Part shown: positions 7,388 to 15,082 of the stretch, piece after piece | Position numbering within the stretch: position 1 is the first letter of the stretch | Layout: each line of letters starts with the position of its first letter | Source of the DNA: Candidatus Scybalousia scybalohippi | Lineage (GTDB): Bacteria > Bacteroidota > Bacteroidia > Bacteroidales > P3 | DNA: 47,279 bases | Assembly (NCBI GenBank): GCA_018065645.1 | Contig: JAGHSX010000008.1 | Coordinates: forward strand, 1 to 47,279 | Direction of reading: 5' to 3' | Notes under the pieces: model-generated | Database searches by the model: none | What the model was told of the DNA's origin: nothing | What the model saw: only the letters and a program-made list of their open reading frames with translations | Position numbers and translations under genes: made by a program

Positions 7388-8446
7388 ATGCGTATGGGAA
7401 ACGGAATGGGAAGTGTTTACAAGATGAAAGGTAAACGCAGAAAGCCTTGGAGAGCCATTGTAACGCTCAGAATTGAGTACAATGAAGAAATATGCAAGGC
7501 AAAACAAATAAGGCGTGTAATAGGCGATTACGCCACTCAGAAAGAGGCATTAGAAGCTCTTACGGAGTACAATAAGAATCCGTATGATATTGACGCTAAT
7601 AAGATTACTTTTTCAGAGGTCTACGACAAGTGGAGTGACGATCACTTCAAGAAGATAGTTCCGTCTGCTACCAGAACTTGGAAGTCTGCTTTTTCATATT
7701 TCAAACCTATCCATAATATGAGATTTGCAGATATCAGACCAAATCATATTGAGGGTTGTATCAAGGCGGCTGATGTAGGTGGTTCTACAAAGCAAAGAAT
7801 GAAGTCTCTTTGCAATATGCTTTATAAGTATGCGCTCAAATATGAAATCGTAACTGTAAACTATGCTGACCTTTGCGATTCTATCAAAAGACCAAAGCCA
7901 ACTATCGAAAGAGTTCCATACTCTGCTGCCGAGGAACAATTATTGTGGGATAACCTTGATTTCCCATTTGTGGATATGGTACTTATCGGTATTTATTCAG
8001 GATGGAGACCGCAAGAGTTATCTATCCTTAAAATCGCAGATATCGACCTAGAGAACCGAACATATCTGGGCGGTCTTAAAACCGATGCTGGCAGAAATAG
8101 AGTTGTACCTATTCACGATAAGGTATTTTCTCTCGTAAAGAACTGTTATGATAAGGCTGTTGAAATGGGAAGTGAATATCTTTTTAATGATGAATATGGA
8201 CAACAAGGAACATATATGACTTACGACAAATACAGAGGTAGATTTAACAAGGTCAATAAGAGACTTAAAATGTCTCACAGGCCCCACGATACCAGACATA
8301 CTTTTATTACAAAAGCAAAGCATTCAGGTGTGGATGAATACCTCTTAAAGATGATTGTAGGACATGAAATAAACGATGTTACAGAGAAAACTTATACTCA
8401 CAGAACGATTGAAGAACTGCATACTGAGATTGCTAAAATTGAGTAA
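7388..8446 (+). CDS. int: Phage integrase, tyrosine recombinase
   Basis: 352 aa from the ATG at 7388, which has AAAGGAAG at the right distance; an upstream in-frame GTG is less likely. The N-terminal AP2-like arm-binding region is followed by a core-binding helical domain (about 75-175). Catalytic residues: Arg in GWRPQELS, Lys in the KTDAGRNR hairpin, His-x-x-Arg in HDTRHT, His in GHEI and the nucleophile Tyr in KTYTHR. It integrates and excises the phage at attP, which should lie just downstream (8590-8650). Confidence 0.93.
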   Translation: MRMGNGMGSVYKMKGKRRKPWRAIVTLRIEYNEEICKAKQIRRVIGDYATQKEALEALTEYNKNPYDIDANKITFSEVYDKWSDDHFKKIVPSATRTWKSAFSYFKPIHNMRFADIRPNHIEGCIKAADVGGSTKQRMKSLCNMLYKYALKYEIVTVNYADLCDSIKRPKPTIERVPYSAAEEQLLWDNLDFPFVDMVLIGIYSGWRPQELSILKIADIDLENRTYLGGLKTDAGRNRVVPIHDKVFSLVKNCYDKAVEMGSEYLFNDEYGQQGTYMTYDKYRGRFNKVNKRLKMSHRPHDTRHTFITKAKHSGVDEYLLKMIVGHEINDVTEKTYTHRTIEELHTEIAKIE

Positions 8447-8554
8447 AAAAGTGGTGGCTACGAGTGGTGGCTATATGGTGCTTAGGCGGTAACTATCAAC
8501 ATAAATTAACATCATCTATCGTACACTTGTTCTAATTTCATAAAGACATAAAAT

Positions 8555-8586
8555 ATGCCGTAACCCCTAGAGATTACGGCATTTTC
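8555..8586 (+). terminator. Intrinsic terminator after the integrase (or carried over from the host gene)
   Basis: ATGCCGTAA (8555-8563) and TTACGGCAT (8574-8582) form a 9-bp perfect stem followed by TTTTCT, with AAAA before it, so it can work both ways. See the attP entry: in the leftward direction it sits right behind a gene-3'-end-like sequence. Confidence 0.7.
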
Positions 8587-8595
8587 TATGTTTCT

Positions 8596-8655
8596 TATTA
8601 AGTTTGATTTAGAATCTTCCTGCCTCAGCAGCTTCCTCGATAGAAACTGTGAGTG
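8596..8655. other. Probable attP core region, resembling the 3' end of a host gene
   Basis: The 315-bp stretch after int has no gene. On the minus strand 8612-8653 reads as an in-frame protein tail (TVSIEEAAEAGRF then TAA), cut off by a stop just upstream, and is followed within 30 nt by the terminator at 8555-8586. This is what a phage carries when its attachment core copies the 3' end of a host protein gene, so that integration rebuilds that gene. GTGGTGGCTA occurs twice (about 8451 and 8466) and a shorter match at 8682, possible arm-type integrase sites. I cannot name the host gene. Confidence 0.45.
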
Positions 8656-8761
8656 CCTAAAATAAAGCATTTCAGAGCCGTTTGGTGGCTAGTAGATTGT
8701 TACTAACGCCCTCGTTCTCCGATTATCTTACACTAAAGCACTTTGTTTGGCAAGAAGAAAA

Positions 8762-9055
8762 CTAAGGTGTTGGGTCTCCACTTGGGTCTGAATTACCTGG
8801 GTCTGGGTCAACAGGGTCAGAAGTGTCATTTGTTGTGGCACTCTTAATGAGAATAGAGATTGTAGTGTTTGGAGTAACACGACCGCCTACTACTACATTC
8901 CACTTGGAAACCTCTGCGTTCATTATCTCGTCCTTGATAGCATCCTTTTCAGTTGCATCGAACGAAACAATTTCAACAGCCTCGTCCTCTTCCATCTTCT
9001 TGACAGAGATTTCGATGCTACCCTTGTAATCGCTTACTAAATCCTTAATTGTCAT
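8762..9055 (-). CDS. Hypothetical small acidic protein
   Basis: 97 aa, family not recognised. The first 70 residues look like a compact alpha/beta fold (MTIKDLVSDYKGSIEISVKK, then NTTISILIKSA). The last 25 residues are a disordered, Asp/Pro-rich tail (DPVDPDPGNSDPSGDPTP). It ends the leftward tail-fibre/recombinase segment, next to the presumed attP. A moron or a small virion-associated protein are both possible. Confidence 0.5.
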   Translation of the reverse strand: MTIKDLVSDYKGSIEISVKKMEEDEAVEIVSFDATEKDAIKDEIMNAEVSKWNVVVGGRVTPNTTISILIKSATTNDTSDPVDPDPGNSDPSGDPTP

Positions 9056-9094
9056 TTCGTTTACCTCCCTTATGTGATTTTATTGAAACCTTTG

Positions 9095-10078
9095 TTACGC
9101 CAGACGCATGAACTCGTTTTTAACAAGGGTTCGGTCTAGCTTGTTGTACTTCTCAGTAGTGTTAATATGTTCGTGTCCTGCAAGGTTCTGGACTAACTGA
9201 ATAGGCATTCCCCTTTTAAGCAGACTTGTTATCTGACTACTTCTGAACCTGTGTGGATGAACATTCTCTATGCCTACTTTATCCCCTAATCTTTTGAATA
9301 ACTTCTCTACCGAGTTTTTCTTTATTCTCTGCGGTTCGCCTTTTGACGTAACGAAAAGCGCTTCGCAATCATCGGTACGACCGCTCAGATACTCTTTTAA
9401 GTAATAGTTCGCCACTTCATCGAGATATACTACCCTATCCTTATTGCCTTTGCCGTGTACTAGAACTTCTCTCTTTTGAAAATCTACATCATCAAGGTTT
9501 GCATCGCATAGTTCTGATACTCTGCAACAGGTACTTGCTAGGAATGTGATTATAGCCTTATCTCGAATGTTTGTAGCACCGAATTTCAGCTTTTCAATTT
9601 CATCCTGAGTAAATGCCTTTTCTGGCTGAGTATCTTTCTTGATAGGTGGTATCTTACGCATAGGACTTTTAGCAATGTAATCCTCGTTTTCTAACCATCC
9701 AAACAGCGATACGAATGTAAGTCGCATATTCTCTAGCGTAGTATTGGTAATATCCCTATTTTCCTTGTACCACGCTAGATAGTAACGCATTTCATTAGTG
9801 GTTATCTCGCATAGATTTCTATTTCCGAAGAACTCTAGCATCTTCTTTATATCCAAGGCATACTTGCTGATTGTCTTATCGGAACGACCACCTATCTTCA
9901 ACGATGCAAAGTAGATATTGAGAATGCGAGTATTTTCATCAACGCACATAAGTTCATTCTTACTCTCGTTGACTTGTTCGCCATACAAGGCTAATACTAG
10001 GACATTCTTTAATCTTGCCATCTGTTCTGAGTTAAGGCAGTCCGACATTTCGGTTAATATCATTTCTTCTGTTGTCAT
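9095..10078 (-). CDS. XerC/D-like tyrosine recombinase (second recombinase)
   Basis: 327 aa from the ATG at 10078 (AGAGAGG 9 nt upstream). SAM-like core-binding domain at about 50-150 (RTLN-type helices, SKYALDIKKMLEFFG). Catalytic set: Arg in CCRVSELC, Lys in HGKGNKDRVV, His/Arg in HPHRFRSS, His in AGHEHINTT and Tyr in EKYNK. It is distinct from the integrase and lacks an AP2 arm domain. It sits between the RHH gene and the tail-fibre genes, one of which is bounded by 23-bp direct repeats, so it may excise, duplicate or swap that cassette. A role in resolving phage genome dimers is an alternative. Confidence 0.88.
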   Translation of the reverse strand: MTTEEMILTEMSDCLNSEQMARLKNVLVLALYGEQVNESKNELMCVDENTRILNIYFASLKIGGRSDKTISKYALDIKKMLEFFGNRNLCEITTNEMRYYLAWYKENRDITNTTLENMRLTFVSLFGWLENEDYIAKSPMRKIPPIKKDTQPEKAFTQDEIEKLKFGATNIRDKAIITFLASTCCRVSELCDANLDDVDFQKREVLVHGKGNKDRVVYLDEVANYYLKEYLSGRTDDCEALFVTSKGEPQRIKKNSVEKLFKRLGDKVGIENVHPHRFRSSQITSLLKRGMPIQLVQNLAGHEHINTTEKYNKLDRTLVKNEFMRLA

Positions 10079-10099
10079 ATACACGCACCTCTCTTATAT

Positions 10100-10176
10100 A
10101 TGATGTAATTATGATGTAATATTACCATCAAAAGAGGTTGTAAGTCAACATCTTCTTGCAATCATAATGATGTAAT
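10100..10176. promoter_or_regulatory. Three direct repeats ATGATGTAAT: likely RHH operator between divergent genes
   Basis: Identical 10-mers at 10100-10109, 10111-10120 and 10167-10176. The first two cover the likely leftward recombinase promoter (TTGATG at 10131-10126, TTACAT at 10108-10103 on the minus strand). The third lies in the spacer of the rightward RHH promoter. Ribbon-helix-helix proteins typically bind short direct repeats, so the neighbouring RHH protein is the obvious binder. Confidence 0.6.
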
Positions 10177-10184
10177 GATACAAT
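10156..10184 (+). promoter_or_regulatory. Promoter of the RHH gene
   Basis: TTGCAA (10156-10161), 17-bp spacer, TACAAT (10179-10184), 23 nt before the ATG at 10208. One ATGATGTAAT repeat lies in the spacer, predicting autorepression. Confidence 0.7.
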
Positions 10185-10207
10185 CACCATAGAAAGGAGC
10201 GTGTATT

Positions 10208-10366
10208 ATGTCTGCAACTGTATCAGATAACAACACTCGATTAACCTTTACAATCAGCAAAGAACTGAAATCTCAGGTTGAAGATTGTGCTAAAAAGGAA
10301 AATCGTTCCGTAAGTAACCTAATCAATGTAGCTTTACAGGATTATGTTAAAAAGGGGAAGTCGTAG
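10208..10366 (+). CDS. Ribbon-helix-helix (Arc/CopG-type) regulator
   Basis: 52 aa, ATG at 10208 with AAAGGAG upstream, TAG at 10364-10366. The sequence RLTFTISKELKSQVEDCAKK gives the beta strand and first helix, and NRSVSNLINVALQDYV the second helix of an RHH fold; the TRLTFTI strand would lie in the DNA major groove. It is transcribed divergently from the XerC-like recombinase, with three direct repeats between them, so it probably represses the recombinase and itself. It is followed at once by a strong terminator, making it a one-gene unit. Confidence 0.8.
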   Translation: MSATVSDNNTRLTFTISKELKSQVEDCAKKENRSVSNLINVALQDYVKKGKS

Positions 10367-10381
10367 GGCTTCTCTTTTTTT
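10351..10381 (+). terminator. Terminator of the RHH gene
   Basis: AAAGGGGAAG (10351-10360) pairs with CTTCTCTTTT (10369-10378) as a 10-bp stem with two G-U pairs, and the T-run continues to 10381. It overlaps the 3' end of the coding sequence. Confidence 0.75.
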
Positions 10382-10396
10382 ATTGTTGTCATTTCC

Positions 10397-10419
10397 TTTC
10401 GGAACATTTAGTGGACAAT
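10397..10419. repeat. 23-bp direct repeat, copy 1 (3 bp past the stop of the distal fibre gene)
   Basis: Starts TTTCGGAACATTTAGTGGAC and is identical over 23 bp to 11063-11085. The two copies lie in the same orientation 666 bp apart and enclose exactly one gene. The inner TTTAGTGGAC also appears inverted at 10916-10925 and 11411-11420 inside the two paralogous genes. Confidence 0.85.
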
Positions 10420-10422
10420 CGC

Positions 10423-11046
10423 CTATGCGTTTCTTGCATATAAAACAGTACATACAATGTTTGTAGTTGTATCAGCAGTATCTCCTGTATTTCTTAATAG
10501 GATTACAGCCTTATTATCTGATGACACATAAGAACCACTAACAATTATCTCATCTGTATTCGACCATACTTGAGCGTTAATCATAAGTGGAGTGTACCCA
10601 TTAAAAACGCAATCTTTAAGAAGTTGTAAAGTTGAATTTGCTGAAACCTCAACATTATCAAAAGATACAACTTGTCTAATCACGGCAGAAGCAACCTTAT
10701 CCATAGTGGCAAGTTCAAATGCCTTGTCTAAAGTTGTTCCTGTATAATGATTATATACTACTTTTTGTTCATCTTTAGACATTACTAATCTGTGAGTTTC
10801 TGTACCATCTACAATGTCCGAATATGCATTACCGTTATTAACTCCAAAACGAGTTTTTGATGCTCCACCCTCAAATGTTACCTTTTCCTCAAACTCATCT
10901 AAATCATCTTTAATGTCCACTAAAGAATCAGAAATTTTCTTCGAGGACCATGTATGTTCTTCCGAAGTGGAAGAATCGTTCAAATTTACTTTTCCAGCAA
11001 TTTTTTCTAATTTTTGCTCAACAGCGTTCCAAATTCCTACGCTCAT
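10423..11046 (-). CDS. Tail-fibre/receptor-binding-type protein (distal paralogue)
   Basis: 207 aa from the ATG at 11046 (GGAG at proper distance). It shares with the next gene the segment WSSKKISDSLVD (about residues 33-44), a module seen at trimerisation or attachment points of Firmicutes fibre proteins. A short coiled coil follows (DIKDDLDEFEEKV), then an all-beta C-terminus (about 85-207) likely to be the exposed head. The gene is flanked precisely by the 23-bp repeats, so it looks like a removable cassette. Function in adsorption is inferred. Confidence 0.6.
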   Translation of the reverse strand: MSVGIWNAVEQKLEKIAGKVNLNDSSTSEEHTWSSKKISDSLVDIKDDLDEFEEKVTFEGGASKTRFGVNNGNAYSDIVDGTETHRLVMSKDEQKVVYNHYTGTTLDKAFELATMDKVASAVIRQVVSFDNVEVSANSTLQLLKDCVFNGYTPLMINAQVWSNTDEIIVSGSYVSSDNKAVILLRNTGDTADTTTNIVCTVLYARNA

Positions 11047-11062
11047 ATTTGTCTCCTTTCTA

Positions 11063-11085
11063 TTTCGGAACATTTAGTGGACAAT
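11063..11085. repeat. 23-bp direct repeat, copy 2 (1 bp past the stop of the proximal fibre gene)
   Basis: Exact match to 10397-10419, in the intergenic gap between the two paralogous fibre genes and upstream of the ribosome binding site of the distal one. Each copy follows a stop codon within 3 bp. Confidence 0.85.
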
Positions 11086-11086
11086 G

Positions 11087-11872
11087 TTAATCTGTGGTTT
11101 TGGTGTATTCAAGAAGCACACCACATATAGAACTTAAAGAACCTGTTATAGTTCTAAGTCTTAACACTTTTGCACTATTTATTTCTATATTGAGGTATGC
11201 TGTTTGCGAATAATCCAATCTGTAAGCCATTGTATTTATAAGTTTATCGACATTTGCCATAGTAATTCCCGTAGAAGTCCACTCGTCAGACCTACTTACT
11301 GTTACATTATTTAAAGGTACTATTCGTCTATAAATTGGCTTATCATCAATCCACTTACCACATACTGTTTCTTCTGTGGAATATACATTACCCACCTCGT
11401 TCTCTAAGTCCACTAAAGAATCAGAAATTTTCTTTGCGCTCCAAGTGTTATCTACTGTGGTCTTATCGTCATTGATGATAGATGCCTCAGAATCGTCCTT
11501 AATGTTAATCTGCTGTCCGTCTTTAAGTGTAGACTTATCCAAGGCTTCCCATTGTGCCTCTGTAAGCGTGACAGGTGTATCTGCCGACAACTTATCCCAG
11601 AGATATGAACCATCTTTCTCGATACACTCGTAGAACGAACCCTTTGAGTATGTTCCTGTGTCTCCGATGAACTGATATACCTTTCCGAGCAATTCTGCTG
11701 ACGCTATAGGCAAAATATCAAACTGAATCTGATTTCCACCACCTATATCGCCATCCTCGATTGCTTTCTGTAATCGCTTTGTCTTTCCGTTGACCTCTAC
11801 ATCTATATCTGCTCCCTCTGCTACAGGGAAATCCCCCATAGGTTTAGTCGTATCTGCTAAACGAATCGCCAT
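11087..11872 (-). CDS. Tail-fibre-type protein (proximal paralogue)
   Basis: 261 aa. The N-terminus (MAIRLADTTKPMGDFPVAEG and VEVNGKTKRLQKAIEDG) is an attachment module I associate with Clostridia phage tail proteins. Residues about 55-125 form a 'yqFIGDTGTYSKGSFYEC' carbohydrate-module-like domain. WSAKKISDSLVDLENEVGNV is a helical linker shared with the neighbour, and the C-terminal 110 residues are beta-rich. Its 3' end is followed by the 23-bp repeat. Probably part of the adsorption apparatus. Confidence 0.6.
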   Translation of the reverse strand: MAIRLADTTKPMGDFPVAEGADIDVEVNGKTKRLQKAIEDGDIGGGNQIQFDILPIASAELLGKVYQFIGDTGTYSKGSFYECIEKDGSYLWDKLSADTPVTLTEAQWEALDKSTLKDGQQINIKDDSEASIINDDKTTVDNTWSAKKISDSLVDLENEVGNVYSTEETVCGKWIDDKPIYRRIVPLNNVTVSRSDEWTSTGITMANVDKLINTMAYRLDYSQTAYLNIEINSAKVLRLRTITGSLSSICGVLLEYTKTTD

Positions 11873-11888
11873 TGTCTATTCCCCCTCT

Positions 11889-13685
11889 CTATTTAACAAC
11901 CATTGTGATAGAACCAAGACCTGTTCTACCCGTTCTGTAGATTGAGTATGTGTTTACACCGCCAGAAGCGTTTGTGAATGCTATATCTCCGCAAGCTGTC
12001 ACATCAACATCGAATCCACCTATGTTTACCTGAGAAATCGAACCGAATGACTTAGGGAATGCAAGATAACCATACTCTCCATCGCCTACTGTCATTGCAA
12101 ATGAACCAGCCTTTGTTGTAGCAAACTGACTCTTTGCAAGTCCGAGGATAAATGCTGAATCGTAATCAGATGGTTCAGCCGCACCACCGAAGTAAATCTT
12201 GTTTCTGAATGCGATCGAGATTGATTTGCTTGCTGAGTTCTGTCCGTCTCCTACAGTAAGTGTGAATGTCTTTGCGCTTGATATAGGTGTATCGTAAGTA
12301 GCCTCTCTATCCTCTGCTGTAACTGTGCAATCTGTAAGAGCCTGACTTGTAACCTCTTTATTGAGCGTCCAATCAAACGATACTGACTCTACGCTCTGAC
12401 CTACCTCATATACTGTTGCAGATGGTGTCATATTGAATGCAGTTATCTCAGGCTTGATGTACTCTACTTTTGCAATCAGACCATCTAAGGCCTTTTTAAC
12501 TGTGTTCCAATCTGCATGAGTAGTATTCTCATAACCTACCTTATCGGCTGTGCCACCATCTGGGTCTCCGAAGATAACCTTGCCATCTGGACCGACCTTT
12601 GCAACCTTGCCAGCATCTTCCACACTCTGCTCTGTAGAGAGTTTCTTATCAAGTTCTCCCTTGATAACCTTTCCCTGATGTGCTGAAAGCGGTTTATCCA
12701 CGGCATCTGAATCAAGTGCATCTACAATGTCGGTATTGTTAATCTTCTTGCCGACAACCTCGAACATTTCTGCTCTGAGTTCTGTAATATACTTGATGTT
12801 CGGAATCTTTGTAAGGTCTGTAGGTGTTTCCTCGAATGTATCTGCAACATCAGTAGTCTTATCAAGGAAATTCGACAGATTGATAGCACCTAAGTCCATT
12901 ACATACTCAATACCGCTAATCCATCTTACCTGTGCTACACCTGTGCCAGACTTGTAGTAAAACCACTTACTTACATCGTCTGTGGTCTTTGTCTCGCCAT
13001 TCTGCTTGTATGTGATTGTAGCACCATCAAATGTAGGTTTTTCGTCACAGCCGATGGCATTATTAAGCTCAGACTTGTTGATTTCATCGTCTGTGTATTT
13101 CTTTGCATCTTCAAGAACCTTTGCAAGGTCAATAGTGCCATTCTTCCACTTTGCAGTAGCAAGGTCGTACATAAGAACCTGTCCGTCTGCTAATGTCTCT
13201 ACGGCAACATCTTTGAACTCTCCGATGCTTGTATCTGTGATAATAGGAGCGCAGTTAATCTCTTTGCTACCGCCATTTCTGAGAGTGATAATCACTTTCT
13301 TATTCTCGTAGCTGAAATCATCTGCACCTACTCCATAAACAACATTGATTGCAGATACAAGGTCTTTAAGGTCTGTAGAAAACAGTTTTGTAATATCTCC
13401 TACATCATCCTGGATAGCCTTATCCTTATCGTCAATCTCTGTCTTAGAATATGTATCAGTTCCACCACCCTCGCCTACTTCTCGCCATTTACCGAGTGTA
13501 GGGTCTACAGAATTACTTCTCTGATACTTATATTGCTTACCTGTCTCTACGCACAAAGTAACATAGATAGGTGGTAAGTAGTTTTCACTAAAAGCGACCA
13601 TTTCCTCAATGGTATCGAACTGACTTCTTGCGTTGTCTGGTTTCTGACCTTTGTAAGAAATGTTATCCAACATTGAAACGCCCAT
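11889..13685 (-). CDS. Large tail/baseplate-associated protein with Ig-like domain
   Basis: 598 aa. Start ATG at 13685 behind GGGAGG. The N-terminal part (about 1-80) contains YVTLCVETGKQYKYQRSN and a linker. Middle segments are repeats of coil-like helices and LTKIPNIKYITELRAEM. At about 415-490 lies an Ig-like region (ITAFNMTPSATVYEVGQSVES ...). The last 100 residues (YFGGAAEPSDYDSAFILGL ... FPKSFGSI) are a domain shared with the next gene. Likely a side or upper-baseplate fibre; exact role unknown. Confidence 0.65.
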   Translation of the reverse strand: MGVSMLDNISYKGQKPDNARSQFDTIEEMVAFSENYLPPIYVTLCVETGKQYKYQRSNSVDPTLGKWREVGEGGGTDTYSKTEIDDKDKAIQDDVGDITKLFSTDLKDLVSAINVVYGVGADDFSYENKKVIITLRNGGSKEINCAPIITDTSIGEFKDVAVETLADGQVLMYDLATAKWKNGTIDLAKVLEDAKKYTDDEINKSELNNAIGCDEKPTFDGATITYKQNGETKTTDDVSKWFYYKSGTGVAQVRWISGIEYVMDLGAINLSNFLDKTTDVADTFEETPTDLTKIPNIKYITELRAEMFEVVGKKINNTDIVDALDSDAVDKPLSAHQGKVIKGELDKKLSTEQSVEDAGKVAKVGPDGKVIFGDPDGGTADKVGYENTTHADWNTVKKALDGLIAKVEYIKPEITAFNMTPSATVYEVGQSVESVSFDWTLNKEVTSQALTDCTVTAEDREATYDTPISSAKTFTLTVGDGQNSASKSISIAFRNKIYFGGAAEPSDYDSAFILGLAKSQFATTKAGSFAMTVGDGEYGYLAFPKSFGSISQVNIGGFDVDVTACGDIAFTNASGGVNTYSIYRTGRTGLGSITMVVK

Positions 13686-13703
13686 TTTTATTTACCTCCC
13701 TTC

Positions 13704-14786
13704 CTATGCGAATACTAACTTAACATTCTCTGCTGCGCTTGGCTCTGTCTGTGTATAAACAAGATAGTCAATGCCATCTATAACAACAGTAGCCTTGCTG
13801 AAGCCCGAAGTGTAATCATAACTGTTTACAGGGTCTTTAATGCTTGTAAGCTCTGTCATATCCTTTGGATAAGCATATACAACCTTACCGAAGTCTGTTG
13901 TAATTCCGCTATATGTATATCCCTTAGTTGTCTTTAAGACGCTTGTAAGACCTTTTACCTGTGCATCTGTAGGTGTACCTATATCCGATGCAACAATGCC
14001 GTAATATGACTTACCTACGAATGATACTGTAGTCTTACTCTCTGATGTGTTGCCCTCTGTATCTTCCACAATAGCCTTGAAAGTAGTTGTCTTATTGATA
14101 GGTGTTGCTGGCGCATAAGTATATGTGTATGAACCGCCACCTGTGATTGTCTGTGTATCAATAAGAGTAGTTCCGTCATAGAACTTAACTGTCTTTAAGC
14201 CGTATGTTTTCTTGGTAACAACAGCCTTTAATGTGATACTAGCAAGGCTATCATTTACAACATCGTAAATAGCCGTACTAGGTACAAGGCTCAATGCTAC
14301 TGTAGGAGCTTCAATCTTGATAAGAATATCTCGTATGATGCTCTCTAAAGGTGTTCCCTTGGCATACTTCTTACCACTTGTTACTGAGCCTATAGGTGTT
14401 GTGGCTGTAAGTTCCTCTGTAAGTTCTGCACTTCCACCCTCTCCACCATTCTCGGCAAGATAATCGAGCATTTCCTTTACATTCTTCACATCTGGAACTA
14501 ATGTGTTGGTGTAAAGTATCTCTTCTGGATTGGTACAAACAGGTATCTCAACAGGCGTTGTTCTCGTACCATTTGAAAGCACCAAGCAAAAATGTGTATC
14601 ATCTATTCTCTCTACATCGTTTACCGATACTCCGTCCTTTGGAAGTGCGATAGTCAAATCTACCTTATCCCCATTCGTGAAGAAGATAGTAAATGTGTTA
14701 TCGCCTGTCCTTTGCGCTCTGCTATAGCCACTCGCACAACCTCGAATGCCTTTCATCGCAAGAGCATATACATCATCTGCTCTCAT
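13704..14786 (-). CDS. Tail/baseplate protein with Ig-like domain, paralogous C-terminus to the preceding protein
   Basis: 360 aa. N-terminal domain 1-90 (DNTFTIFFTNGDKVDLTIALP) resembles short structural modules in tail fibres. A Gly-rich hinge (ENGGEGGSAELTEEL) is followed by an Ig-like beta sandwich (about 175-265). The C-terminal domain reads YYGIVASDIGTPTDAQVKGL ... YAYPKDMTELTSIKD and matches the end of its neighbour in layout, so both probably dock to the same partner. Same leftward operon, 18 nt apart. Confidence 0.62.
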   Translation of the reverse strand: MRADDVYALAMKGIRGCASGYSRAQRTGDNTFTIFFTNGDKVDLTIALPKDGVSVNDVERIDDTHFCLVLSNGTRTTPVEIPVCTNPEEILYTNTLVPDVKNVKEMLDYLAENGGEGGSAELTEELTATTPIGSVTSGKKYAKGTPLESIIRDILIKIEAPTVALSLVPSTAIYDVVNDSLASITLKAVVTKKTYGLKTVKFYDGTTLIDTQTITGGGSYTYTYAPATPINKTTTFKAIVEDTEGNTSESKTTVSFVGKSYYGIVASDIGTPTDAQVKGLTSVLKTTKGYTYSGITTDFGKVVYAYPKDMTELTSIKDPVNSYDYTSGFSKATVVIDGIDYLVYTQTEPSAAENVKLVFA

Positions 14787-14804
14787 TTACTCATTCCCCC
14801 TCTC

Positions 14805-15062
14805 TTACTGTGGAATCCACTCTTTTGTAGTCATTTCGTACTTCTGATACTCCCCTGTATCAAGAGCATAGAATGAACTACCTGTAGATAGGTTCTTGTA
14901 TTTAGGCAGCTTATCCGCATCTGCCGACAATCCCTCGTAAGAACGAATGTAACCTTTTTCGCCCTCTCTGCAATCTACGCACACCAAAGAACCCATGTCT
15001 GGAACTTCTTCGCCTGCCGCATAGAACTGTCCGTCCTGAAAAACTGTGTGGTCGTACTTCAT
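14805..15062 (-). CDS. Small tail-associated protein
   Basis: 85 aa, unknown family. MKYDHTVFQDGQFYAAGEEVPD is followed by CVDCREGEKGYIRSYEGLSADADKLP and ends in TTKEWIPQ. The pattern (short beta-rich protein between endolysin and fibre genes, Tyr/Gly-rich, ending in a Trp motif) suggests a small structural or attachment subunit. GGGAGG precedes the ATG at 15062. Confidence 0.5.
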   Translation of the reverse strand: MKYDHTVFQDGQFYAAGEEVPDMGSLVCVDCREGEKGYIRSYEGLSADADKLPKYKNLSTGSSFYALDTGEYQKYEMTTKEWIPQ

Positions 15063-15082
15063 TTTGCTTTACCTCCCTTAAT

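Noticed and set aside
10397..11085. CRISPR-like repeat
   Set aside because: Only two copies, 666 bp apart, enclosing a gene; no spacer array anywhere in the window.
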